A stretch of 64,000 nucleotides of DNA, taken from assembly GCA_948470065.1 (NCBI GenBank), contig CAOKNO010000001.1:33594-97593 (forward strand). Reading direction: 5' to 3'. This DNA is from an uncultured Eubacterium sp. Its GTDB lineage: Bacteria; Bacillota; Clostridia; Lachnospirales; Lachnospiraceae. Positions 35,279 through 43,619 of the stretch are shown here, one piece after another; positions within the stretch are counted from its first letter, which is position 1, and every line of letters begins with the position of its first letter. The notes under the pieces are model-generated. The model saw nothing but the letters and a program-made list of their open reading frames with translations, ran no database searches and was not told the origin of the DNA. Position numbers and translations under genes: made by a program.

Positions 35279-36094
35279 TTATTCTGGAGCGGCAAACACC
35301 GTGTAATGCTCCGTTTCCCCAATTTCTGTGCAGCCGCTTTCTATAAAATACGTCCCTAGCGGCTTGTCATTGTTTAAAATAATATATTGGATCTTAAATT
35401 TTTGGATGTATTTCCCTAAAATGGCTGGCTCAACCGGTATGCCATGGTACAACGCCATGGTAAGGATGCGCCGGCCGTTTTTTTCATCCAAGGTCTTTTG
35501 GACGTTAGCGGGATCCGACAGATCCAAACTGCCAGGCCAGTCCGCCATATCCTTCCTGCGGATGGTATTTTGGATGGAAGGGTCGTACTGGCGCAGCTCT
35601 AGGAGCTGGATATCTGCAAATGCGCAGGACTTTGGCTGGCCTTTTGGCGCATGGCCGTCTAAGATCTCCGCCACAGCGATCGTTTCATCCTTAATTTTGT
35701 AAATATTCTCCGCCGGCGCCATATGGGAAAGCTGGCTTTCGCCGAAGAAGGCAATGACGGCGCAAAAAACAAAAGCAGCGGCAAGTCGCTGCCAGCGTTT
35801 GGAAAGGCGGTGGATGCACGTTACGATTACGAAGGCCAGCACAAGGTTCACAGGCAAAAGCCAGAAGATCCGCCGGATGCGCGGCGCAAGGTTGATCTTG
35901 TCCATCAAAGGGAGCATGAAATAGGGGTTGCACAAGGTAAAAAACGCAAACAGCGCCGGATAGACGAATACTGGCCGGGAATCTTTCTTCTTTTGGAACC
36001 AGAACACAAACAATGCCGCTACATAGGCAAGGAAGAAAAATTCAATATGTTCAAAAGCTTCGTCAAACGATCGGTTGATAAAATCTAAATCCAT
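35279..36094 (-). CDS. Membrane protein, function unknown (third gene of a minus-strand set)
   Basis: A 271-residue protein read from 36094, where AAGGAGGG stands 4 bases before ATG on the minus strand. The N-terminal half holds about four membrane segments (FFFLAYVAALFVFWF, VFVYPALFAFFTLCN, FWLLPVNLVLAFVIVTCI, AAAFVFCAVIAFFG). The C-terminal half is soluble, with QYIILNNDKPLGTYFIESG, like the outside domain found at the end of large membrane GT-C type proteins (DUF-type C-terminal parts). It lies 85 bases after the gene at 36179-37258. It may be the detached C-terminal part of a split GT-C-like protein. Confidence 0.6.
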   Translation of the reverse strand: MDLDFINRSFDEAFEHIEFFFLAYVAALFVFWFQKKKDSRPVFVYPALFAFFTLCNPYFMLPLMDKINLAPRIRRIFWLLPVNLVLAFVIVTCIHRLSKRWQRLAAAFVFCAVIAFFGESQLSHMAPAENIYKIKDETIAVAEILDGHAPKGQPKSCAFADIQLLELRQYDPSIQNTIRRKDMADWPGSLDLSDPANVQKTLDEKNGRRILTMALYHGIPVEPAILGKYIQKFKIQYIILNNDKPLGTYFIESGCTEIGETEHYTVFAAPE

Positions 36095-36178
36095 AAGTCC
36101 CTCCTTTGTCCCATCCATCAGGCCTTGCAAGAATCCTGTGGCAAGGCCATGGCGGCGTGGCGCGCCCAGTCGGTATTG

Positions 36179-37258
36179 TCAAAGACCCGCCGCCGAAGTG
36201 TAAATAGAAACGGCATGCTTCGTAAGTAAGTAAGAAACGCCATAAAGCGCGCATGGCGCCAGGCAGATCGCATAGCGCAGCCAGATAGCTGGCTTTTTCA
36301 GGTACAGCCCCAATGGGATCAGGCTGATAGTAAGTGCAAAGGGCAGCATATAAATGGAAGACATATTCAGCCCAAAGCTTGCCGAGATCACGATAAACAT
36401 CAGGATCCAGTTCCAGCGGCAGCCGGGATCGCGCGCGATCTTTAAAAAGAGCAAAAATACCATAGGCAGGATTAACGCCGCCAGTAATGTCTTGCCTTCA
36501 AAGCCGCGGAAATAGAGAAATTCCGCGCTGGTGCATAAATTGAAGCTGAACAAGTTCAAAAGGGACAGGAAAAATACCAGCCAAGCCCCTTTTTGTTTGG
36601 AATTGGGGAACAGGTGCAGCCCGAACTGGCAATACAGCAGGCTGGCAAGGATCATGGTGAGCGAGGACTCTGCCGTCCGTGTCTCAATTAAGGCCGGGAT
36701 ACCGAAAAGCTGGCAGAGCACGGCGTTGTGGTTCTGGTAGGTTTCTAGCAGGTATTCGCTGTTTAATGCCTTCAAAAGCTTGCCAGTGTAAGGATCGTAT
36801 TGGCTTATCGTATTCGTATATACGGATGTGCTGACGTCCCCGATATAGTAAGACTGATCCCAGAGCGCGTACGTTTCCCCATTGTATTGAGACAATGCAA
36901 CCTGGGCAAGGATCACAAGCAGCAAAAAAGCTAAGATGGCTTTTTGCGATTGGAGCAGGCTGCGGCAGTAAGCCGCTTGCCGCCGCAGATCCTTGCGGAT
37001 CACAAGCAGGGATGTGGCTGGGATGGCAACCAGGCACGCGCACCAGATCCCAGTCAGCATGGACAAGGGCTGTAGCGTGAGCTTTAAAGGCAGGGCGGCT
37101 ACTTGGAAGAGAAGGAAGTAGCAGAAATAGCCAATCAGGATCCGAAAAGAGATGGATGGGGATTCCTTTGGCGCAAAGTGTAATACCAGGCTGCCAAGCA
37201 GGTAACTCTCAGCCAGGTAAAGCAGTACAATCCCTATGCATATCAGGATGTGGTTCAT
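36179..37258 (-). CDS. Polytopic membrane protein, function unknown (second gene of the minus-strand set)
   Basis: A 359-residue protein with about 10 membrane helices. Its start overlaps the stop of the upstream gene by the 4 bases ATGA (37255-37258), so the two are translationally coupled. The outside loop after the fourth helix has YALWDQSYYIGDVSTSVYTN and YDPYTGKLLK, an acidic loop of the sort found in GT-C proteins. It reminds me of the uncharacterised DUF6077 proteins of Lachnospiraceae, which I cannot confirm. Together with its neighbours it may form a membrane complex that handles lipid-linked sugars. Confidence 0.6.
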   Translation of the reverse strand: MNHILICIGIVLLYLAESYLLGSLVLHFAPKESPSISFRILIGYFCYFLLFQVAALPLKLTLQPLSMLTGIWCACLVAIPATSLLVIRKDLRRQAAYCRSLLQSQKAILAFLLLVILAQVALSQYNGETYALWDQSYYIGDVSTSVYTNTISQYDPYTGKLLKALNSEYLLETYQNHNAVLCQLFGIPALIETRTAESSLTMILASLLYCQFGLHLFPNSKQKGAWLVFFLSLLNLFSFNLCTSAEFLYFRGFEGKTLLAALILPMVFLLFLKIARDPGCRWNWILMFIVISASFGLNMSSIYMLPFALTISLIPLGLYLKKPAIWLRYAICLAPCALYGVSYLLTKHAVSIYTSAAGL

Positions 37259-38499
37259 ACGTCATCCTCCTTTCGTGAAGCATAGCGGGAACTTCCTTGC
37301 AGGCATTTGGAAAGGGAATCCATATCCAGCAGGCTAACAAGGGCCATAAGCGCAGGGAAGGCGGCGGCAGCTTGCTGTCTTAGGGAAATACCAGTATCCA
37401 GCACGATGGAACCAGGGAGCGCCAGGGATACAAGGTAAGGCGTTATCCCGATAAAGAGCAGCGGGAAGGCGGCCAGAAGGCTGCGCCATGGATCCTGCTT
37501 ATGCCCCTTGAGGTACAAAAGCAGGAAGGCAGCGGTAGATACGGCGAACAAAAAAGCCAGGACAGGCAGCCCGTATCCCGCGTGTGAAAGATAAGCGCGG
37601 ATATTCCCCCAAAGGGCAGGGAAGATATGCTGCGGGGAAACGATCAGCCATTGCCCGGCAGCATCCAGTGCAATGGATCCGGGGTTTATGCCAAACGCTA
37701 TGCCGGATACCAGCCATTTGGTGGCAAGCATCAGCAAGTATCCCGAAAACCAGGCGCTGACAATGTGGAAGGCAAACCGCCACAGCGCAGAAAGCCCTTT
37801 ATCAGGCTTATGGGCGCAATAATAAGTAAAGCAGGCAGCGGCAGGGAGCCCAAGGGTAATAGCTGGGACGCCCGAAGATCCGATGTAGGGCAGGCCGCTT
37901 ATGCCAGACTCGAATGCCGTCCATGCACCAATGACATAAAAGGAACGGGACAAGGGGATATCATATCCGTTCCAGACGGATTGCCGGTCCCAAGGGAGCG
38001 CAAGGATGGCGCAGAACGCAATGAAATAACATCCAGCCTGCTGTGGGATGGTCGAAACAGCTAGGACGTCCGACCACAGGATGGCGCCGGCAAAGAGCAG
38101 GCCGCAAGGGAACGACAGCCGTTTCCCAACCGTATAAGCAGCCGCGAAAAACAAAAGGAAAAACACAAGGCTGCACAAGGCGTGGATCTGTTCTATCTGG
38201 AATAAGTAGAGCAAGGGCCGCAGCAGGATCTGGGCGCCGCCCCAATCTGCGCTGCTTCCCATCCCACGTAAGGAACGGTAAAATGTGGAATCCTCTGTAT
38301 TAGGGGAGAACAGTTCCAAAAGGCTTTGCTCCTGTAAAGAGCCAGGGCGTTCAGCCAGAAGGTGGATGGAATGCTCCGCATTTGCCCAGATCCGCTCCTG
38401 CGGGATGCAGTTTGCTGCAAAGAGCAGGAACAGGAAAAGCCCCGTCAGCGCGATATGCAGTTGTGCGAAAGAAAGCAGATGGAATCGTATTTTCTTCAT
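37255..38499 (-). CDS. Polytopic membrane protein, function unknown (first gene of the minus-strand set)
   Basis: A 414-residue protein read from 38499: on the minus strand GGAGGG lies 4 bases before this ATG, better than the ATG four codons earlier. About 10 membrane segments are seen. After the first helix comes a long outside loop (ERIWANAEHSIHLLAERPGSL, ELFSPNTEDSTFYRS) ending before the second helix. No catalytic motif is recognised. It heads a three-gene set and faces the LCP gene across a 270-base divergent region. Confidence 0.6.
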   Translation of the reverse strand: MKKIRFHLLSFAQLHIALTGLFLFLLFAANCIPQERIWANAEHSIHLLAERPGSLQEQSLLELFSPNTEDSTFYRSLRGMGSSADWGGAQILLRPLLYLFQIEQIHALCSLVFFLLFFAAAYTVGKRLSFPCGLLFAGAILWSDVLAVSTIPQQAGCYFIAFCAILALPWDRQSVWNGYDIPLSRSFYVIGAWTAFESGISGLPYIGSSGVPAITLGLPAAACFTYYCAHKPDKGLSALWRFAFHIVSAWFSGYLLMLATKWLVSGIAFGINPGSIALDAAGQWLIVSPQHIFPALWGNIRAYLSHAGYGLPVLAFLFAVSTAAFLLLYLKGHKQDPWRSLLAAFPLLFIGITPYLVSLALPGSIVLDTGISLRQQAAAAFPALMALVSLLDMDSLSKCLQGSSRYASRKEDDV

Positions 38500-38637
38500 A
38501 AAACCCTCCAATCTGTAGTATTACCAGTATTATGGATAGTTTACATGACATTTTCCTGGAAAGCAATACCAGCTTTATGGATTCTTACGGGAAATATTAA
38601 TATAGTATTAATTATTGATTGCATTTCAAAAACAATA

Positions 38638-38666
38638 TAGAAAAGCAGTACCTTTTATGCTATACT
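38638..38666 (+). promoter_or_regulatory. Candidate promoter for the LCP gene (extended -10)
   Basis: TGC followed by TATACT (38661-38666) forms an extended -10. The -35 position 17 bases upstream (TAGAAA, 38638-38643) is poor. The 270 bases between the divergent starts are AT-rich around 38590-38640 (TATTAATATAGTATTAATTATTG) and must hold promoters for both directions; I could not place the minus-strand one. Confidence 0.45.
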
Positions 38667-38769
38667 CATAAAGTTGATATGGGGTTATGAGGGTATCGGG
38701 AAGGTTGTAAGATGGGAGCTGCCAGGATGGGCAAGCCCCTTATGGCATGAAAACGAGGAGGAATCAGAG

Positions 38770-39900
38770 ATGGAAAGAGATATGCGTAGCAGCGGGGCTG
38801 GAAGGAACCAGACGCAGTATAAGAGAAAGAAGAAGAGCAGGCGCAGGCGTCAGAGGAGGAAGCTGATCCTGGTTATTTTGGTGGTGATTTTGGCAGCGGT
38901 AGGTTTGATCTTTTCGTTTGCCTGGAACAAATACGAAAAGATGGGAAAGACCTTGATTAAGGAAAAAGATGTTAAGATGAACGAACTGACGCCTGAGACA
39001 AAAGAGGCGATGAAAGGATATGAAAGCATTGCGCTGTTCGGGCTGGACAACCGTTCCACTGGGAATTTTGAAAGCGGGAACAGCGACGCAATCATTGTTG
39101 CAAGCATCAATAAAGATACCGGGGAAATCAAAATGGCGTCCATTTACCGGGATACTTATTTAGACATTGAAGACAACAAGTTCCGCAAAGCAAATGCGGC
39201 GTATGCAAACGGCGGCCCGAAGAACGCGATTGAAATGCTCAATAAGAACCTGGATTTGGATATTACCGATTATGTCAGCGTGGATTTTAGCGCATTGGTC
39301 AATGCGATCGATTTGCTCGGTGGGATTGAACTGGATATCACCGAAGAGGAAGCAAGCTGGATGAACGGCGACGGCAGCGAGGGCAGCGGCTATATCAGCA
39401 GCGTAGCGGAGATCAGCGGCAAGAGCAGTTCCTGGGTATCTTCTGGGACAGGCGTCCATGTGGACGGCGTGCAGGCAACGGCTTATACCAGGATCCGTTA
39501 TACCGAAGGCTGGGATTATAAGCGGACAGAACGCCAGCGCGTTGTGATTTCTAAAATGTTTGAAAAGGCAAAACAGAGCGACTTGCTGACATTGAATAAG
39601 CTGCTGGACGAGCTGCTACCGGATATTTCTACCAGCTTAAGCTTGACGGAACTGTTAGCGCTTGCAAAAGACGCCGGGAAGTATAGCCTGGGTGAAAACG
39701 CGGGGTTCCCATTTGAAAAAGATTCCAGGGATATAGGGAACCTCAGCAGTATGGTTGTCCCGATGGATACCGAAGGTAAGGTCAACCTGGAGTGGAATGT
39801 GGTACAGCTCCACAAGTTCTTGTATACGAACGAATCGTATACGCCTTCCCAGACGGTTAAGGACTTAAGCGCGGCAATACAGGCGAATACTGGATATTAA
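38770..39900 (+). CDS. LytR-CpsA-Psr (LCP) family glycopolymer-peptidoglycan ligase, first copy
   Basis: Joins lipid-linked teichoic acid or capsule to peptidoglycan outside the cell. ATG at 38770 follows GAGGAGG by 9 bases; an open frame back to 38674 has no site. A strongly basic N-terminus (YKRKKKSRRRRQRRK) leads into one membrane helix (LILVILVVILAAVGLIF) and the LCP domain: ALFGLDNR, GNSDAIIVASI, SIYRDTYLDI, KANAAYANGGP, YTRIRY and DYKRTERQR, which hold the Arg and Asp residues that bind pyrophosphate. Length 376. The second copy is at 52098, so two LCP enzymes flank the autolysins and second glycan set. Confidence 0.92.
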   Translation: MERDMRSSGAGRNQTQYKRKKKSRRRRQRRKLILVILVVILAAVGLIFSFAWNKYEKMGKTLIKEKDVKMNELTPETKEAMKGYESIALFGLDNRSTGNFESGNSDAIIVASINKDTGEIKMASIYRDTYLDIEDNKFRKANAAYANGGPKNAIEMLNKNLDLDITDYVSVDFSALVNAIDLLGGIELDITEEEASWMNGDGSEGSGYISSVAEISGKSSSWVSSGTGVHVDGVQATAYTRIRYTEGWDYKRTERQRVVISKMFEKAKQSDLLTLNKLLDELLPDISTSLSLTELLALAKDAGKYSLGENAGFPFEKDSRDIGNLSSMVVPMDTEGKVNLEWNVVQLHKFLYTNESYTPSQTVKDLSAAIQANTGY

Positions 39901-40008
39901 ACGCATATGCGCCAATTGGCGGAAGCGGCTATCAGGTATGATATGGAAACAGATGTGGCAGCAACAGGGAACTGGATTGGAATGGCTGGAAGCGAGGGAT
40001 AGGACGAT

Positions 40009-43000
40009 ATGAAGTTATCGAAACGTGTGGTTGCAGTTATCTTATCAATGTGCATGGCGTTTACGCCATCTGCCGTAGGGGCCGAGGTCCGTACGCAGAT
40101 GGAGCAGGACGTACAAACCAATACGCAAGAAGAGCAGGGACATCAGGCAAAAGGACAGAATGAAAAAGCCAATGGGCAAGAAGAGCAGGATCTTCCCATT
40201 GAGACGCAAGAGGGCGAAGGCAAACCACAAGAAGGGCAGGACGCCAGGACGGCGCCGCAGGCCCTCATTGGAACCCTGAAATTTATCATGCTGGAACAGG
40301 ATACGGTAAAAACGCCTGGCACGCAGAATGTGGCGGTAGGGCTTGGGGCTGAGGGATGCGCGTTAGCTAAAGCCTCGATCCAATACGTAAACACGAAGAC
40401 AGGCGAGGAATTTACGGCCGAGGCTGTCGAGGTTTCGGATGATATGGCACGCTTTTCTATGCAGTACGACAAGGAAAGCCAGGCTGGGGTATACGAGATC
40501 ACAGGCGTTTCCTACGAGACCGATGGGAACGTTTACCAGGTGGATCTTGCCAAGCTGGATATGAAGGTAATCTACGGTGTAGAAGAAGAGGTGGAGGCGG
40601 AGCCAGACGACTTGATTCTGGATCAGGATCTCTTAAGCGAGGTAGGAGCAAATGTAGTGACGTTGGATGAAGATGGAAACACGGCTTCCCAGACCTCTAT
40701 GGAGGACGTGCTGTCCTCTGCCGGGGCGCGTTCCCGCAGCACAGGGGTAAGAGGCGCAAAGGATATGGTAATCATCTTAGATCCAGGCCATGACAGCACC
40801 CATGCGGGCGCAAGCTATTATGGATACCAGGAACAAGATCTGGTATTGAAAATCGCGACATACTGTAAGGAAGAATTGCAGAAGTATACGGGGATTTCCG
40901 TCTATATGACGCGGGAAACCGTAAATTGTGCGTTTGGCGGGAAGGGGACGGATTCTGCAACCTGCAATGCGAAGCGTGTGGAATTTGCAGCAAGCAAGGG
41001 GGCGGACGTATACGTCAGTTTCCATCTAAACGCTTCTACTGGGAATGCCAACGGGGTCGGCGTCTATTATCCAAACAGCAGCTACCGCAGCGATATCGGG
41101 CAGGAGGGCAAGGAGTTGGCCGCGTCTATTTACCGTAAGTTGGCTGCTTTGGGGCTTTCAACCTGGGCAGGCGGGATCTTGATCCGCAACTCTGAAAACA
41201 ATACGCGTTACCCAGACGGCTCCTTGGCGGATTATCTGGCGGTTATCCGCAGGAGTAAGCTGGCTGGGTTTCCAGCCGTATTGATCGAACATGCTTTTTT
41301 AAGCAGCGCCACAGACGTCGAGAAGTTTTTAAATACCGATGCGAAATTAAAAAAGCTTGGGGTTTCCGACGCCCAGGGGATTGCCGGGTATTATAACCTG
41401 TCGTTAAAGGGCAGCACGCCTGTTATTTCCTATGTGCAGTCTAGGGACAGCCATTGCCTGCGGGTGAAGTGGGAAAAGACTGCAGAAGACGCTTCCTACG
41501 AGGTGTACCGCAGCAATGCAAAGAGCGGGGAATATTCCCTGCTGGCGAAGGTGACGGCTGACAAATACGATGATAAAACGGCGCAGCCGGGAGAAACGTA
41601 TTATTACAAGGTGCGCGCCGTATATGCAGACGGCGAGATATCTAAGTATTCCAAGGCTGCTTCTGGGAAGGCGCTTACCCAGCCCAAGATAGCGAGCGTT
41701 GTTTCGGCTGAGGGCGGGGCGCTTAAGGTATCTTGGACCCAGGTGATTGGCGCTTCGAAATATGAACTGCTGCGCGGTGAAACAAAGGACGGGGAATACC
41801 AGAAAATAGCAACCCTAAGCGGGGAAGAATCGAACCTGTATCTAGACAGCGGCGTTAAGACGCAGAAGACTTATTATTATAAAGTACGTGCCAGGGGCGG
41901 CGAGAAAAACGGCTATGGGGATTATTCCGAGCCATTGTCTGGCTGGGCCATCAAAAGCACGAAGATTTACGGCGTAAGCTCCAAAGACAGCACATCGTTG
42001 GAGATCACCTGGAAAAAGGTTTCCAAGGCGTATGCCTATAAGATCAAGCGGAGTACGAAAAAGACGAAGGGATATAAGACGCTCGCCACAGTTGACGCAG
42101 AAAGCTTAAGCTATCTGGATAAAGAACGTAAGCCGGGCACAACGTATTATTACAAGATCCAGGCGATCAATAAGGTCAATGGGAAAAAGGGAGTCAGCAG
42201 CTTCTGCAAGGCGGCGTCCGGCAAGACCATTTTACCTACTTCGATTGAATATGTAAAATCGAAAAACAGCAGCAGTATGGAAATCAAATGGAAAAAGGAT
42301 CCCAACGCCTATGCTTACCGTGTGAAACGCAGCCTGAAAGCAAACGGGACGTTTGAGCAGGTAGCGGATGTGGTTGGATGTAAGAATACGAAATACGTAG
42401 ATAAGTCCATTACGAGTGGGAAAAAGTATTATTATGCCGTAGAAACGATTACGGACAAAAAGGGCGTTAAGAATTACAGTGGAAATTCTAAGGCGGTATC
42501 GGCGCGGAACCTTAAGAAGGTGTCCATTGGCTCGTCGCAGGTAGATGGATCTGAGGTTATTTTATCCTGGGGCAAGATATCTGGGGCAAACGGATACCAG
42601 GTAAGGCGCAGCACGTCTAAAGGCGGCCCATATAAAACGATTGCAAAGATCAAAGGCGGTTCCAGCCTCACATATACGGATTGTTCGGCAGAGAGCGGAA
42701 GACGGTATTATTATAAGATCCGGGCCGTGAAGACTGGGAAATACACGGGATATGGCAGTTATTCCAAAGTCCTGGAAAAATGGATCCAGGAAGCGCCAAA
42801 GGGCGTATCCGTCAAATCGCAGCAGCCAGACAGCATCCAGCTTACCTGGAAGAAGAAATCAGGCGCATCAGGATACGAGATCCTGCGCAGTACAAAAAAG
42901 GACAGCGGATACAAGGTAATCGGGAAGCTTACAGGCGAAAAAAAGACGACGTATACCGACCAGGCCGTGCTGCCTGAGAAGACCTACTATTATAAAGTCG

Positions 43001-43365
43001 CCGCAACGGTAACAAAGGGAAAAGCATCCGGCAGGGGGGATTTGTCTGCTGCTGCGGTGGGCGCTACCAAGATTGGGAAAGGCGGGATTGCAAAGATACA
43101 TACCAGCCAGGAGGGTTTTTTAGTCTTGCAGCTAGAGGAAATCCCAGGGGCAGATGGGTATGAGATACAGAGAAGCCTTAAAGAGGACGGCGGGTTTGTG
43201 TCCATTGGGAAATTAGAAGGCATAGAAGATGTGTTTACCGATCGCGACGTACAGCCAGGGACGACGTATTACTACAGGGCAAGGACCATTGTCCGGGCAG
43301 GGGATACCGATTATTACAGCGGGTATTCTGACGTAACGGGCGGTAGGATGGATGCCAAAGGTTAA
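40009..43365 (+). CDS. Secreted N-acetylmuramoyl-L-alanine amidase with seven FN3-like repeats
   Basis: Cuts the amide bond between MurNAc and the stem peptide. A signal peptide (MKLSKRVVAVILSMCMAFTPSAVGA) is followed by a Gln/Glu-rich linker (about 25-85), a beta-rich segment, then the Amidase_3 domain (about 248-465). The zinc site and catalytic Glu are visible: His261 in LDPGHDS, Glu275 in YQEQDL, His339 in SFHLNAS, Glu427 in LIEHAF. From about 470 there are seven repeats of 85-95 residues, each with a W near the start, a YxVxRS-type strand and TYYYKV or similar near the end: the fibronectin-III pattern. They probably bind the wall. A 12-bp-stem terminator follows. Confidence 0.92.
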   Translation: MKLSKRVVAVILSMCMAFTPSAVGAEVRTQMEQDVQTNTQEEQGHQAKGQNEKANGQEEQDLPIETQEGEGKPQEGQDARTAPQALIGTLKFIMLEQDTVKTPGTQNVAVGLGAEGCALAKASIQYVNTKTGEEFTAEAVEVSDDMARFSMQYDKESQAGVYEITGVSYETDGNVYQVDLAKLDMKVIYGVEEEVEAEPDDLILDQDLLSEVGANVVTLDEDGNTASQTSMEDVLSSAGARSRSTGVRGAKDMVIILDPGHDSTHAGASYYGYQEQDLVLKIATYCKEELQKYTGISVYMTRETVNCAFGGKGTDSATCNAKRVEFAASKGADVYVSFHLNASTGNANGVGVYYPNSSYRSDIGQEGKELAASIYRKLAALGLSTWAGGILIRNSENNTRYPDGSLADYLAVIRRSKLAGFPAVLIEHAFLSSATDVEKFLNTDAKLKKLGVSDAQGIAGYYNLSLKGSTPVISYVQSRDSHCLRVKWEKTAEDASYEVYRSNAKSGEYSLLAKVTADKYDDKTAQPGETYYYKVRAVYADGEISKYSKAASGKALTQPKIASVVSAEGGALKVSWTQVIGASKYELLRGETKDGEYQKIATLSGEESNLYLDSGVKTQKTYYYKVRARGGEKNGYGDYSEPLSGWAIKSTKIYGVSSKDSTSLEITWKKVSKAYAYKIKRSTKKTKGYKTLATVDAESLSYLDKERKPGTTYYYKIQAINKVNGKKGVSSFCKAASGKTILPTSIEYVKSKNSSSMEIKWKKDPNAYAYRVKRSLKANGTFEQVADVVGCKNTKYVDKSITSGKKYYYAVETITDKKGVKNYSGNSKAVSARNLKKVSIGSSQVDGSEVILSWGKISGANGYQVRRSTSKGGPYKTIAKIKGGSSLTYTDCSAESGRRYYYKIRAVKTGKYTGYGSYSKVLEKWIQEAPKGVSVKSQQPDSIQLTWKKKSGASGYEILRSTKKDSGYKVIGKLTGEKKTTYTDQAVLPEKTYYYKVAATVTKGKASGRGDLSAAAVGATKIGKGGIAKIHTSQEGFLVLQLEEIPGADGYEIQRSLKEDGGFVSIGKLEGIEDVFTDRDVQPGTTYYYRARTIVRAGDTDYYSGYSDVTGGRMDAKG

Positions 43366-43398
43366 TACGCCCGCCGGAGTATGAAATTGTAAGAAATG

Positions 43399-43466
43399 TT
43401 CCAAAATCTTCTTGGGTTATGCTTGGAAAAAGGCAGGACGGGGAAGATTTTGGAATTATTTTTTTC
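43399..43466 (+). terminator. Rho-independent terminator after the amidase gene
   Basis: Perfect 12-bp inverted repeat TTCCAAAATCTT (43399-43410) and AAGATTTTGGAA (43444-43455) followed by TTATTTTTTT. The next gene must therefore have its own promoter in 43467-43619; TACACT at 43499-43504 is a weak -10 candidate. Confidence 0.85.
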
Positions 43467-43619
43467 AATTTTTTATGGAAAATCGGGAAAAAACGTGTTA
43501 CACTGTCCACGGATGTAATGGGGGCCATAGTAGTGGCATAAAACACAGAGCCAGGCGGGGAACGTCCCCCTGTTACAGGGAGTAAAGCATAAGATTGAGA
43601 AAGAAGAGAGGTAAGTAAG

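Noticed and set aside
35263..35288. Weak hairpin TCCAGA...TCTGGA between convergent genes
   Set aside because: Only 6 base pairs, no T tract, and the right arm lies inside the coding sequence of the minus-strand gene.
43540..43605. GAGCC...GGGGAAC pattern before the glucosaminidase gene, recalling the c-di-AMP (ydaO) riboswitch
   Set aside because: Only about 60 bases remain to the start codon and the later conserved parts of the riboswitch are missing; the short hairpins (GGGGAACGTCCCC, CCCTGTTACAGGG) fit no known class.
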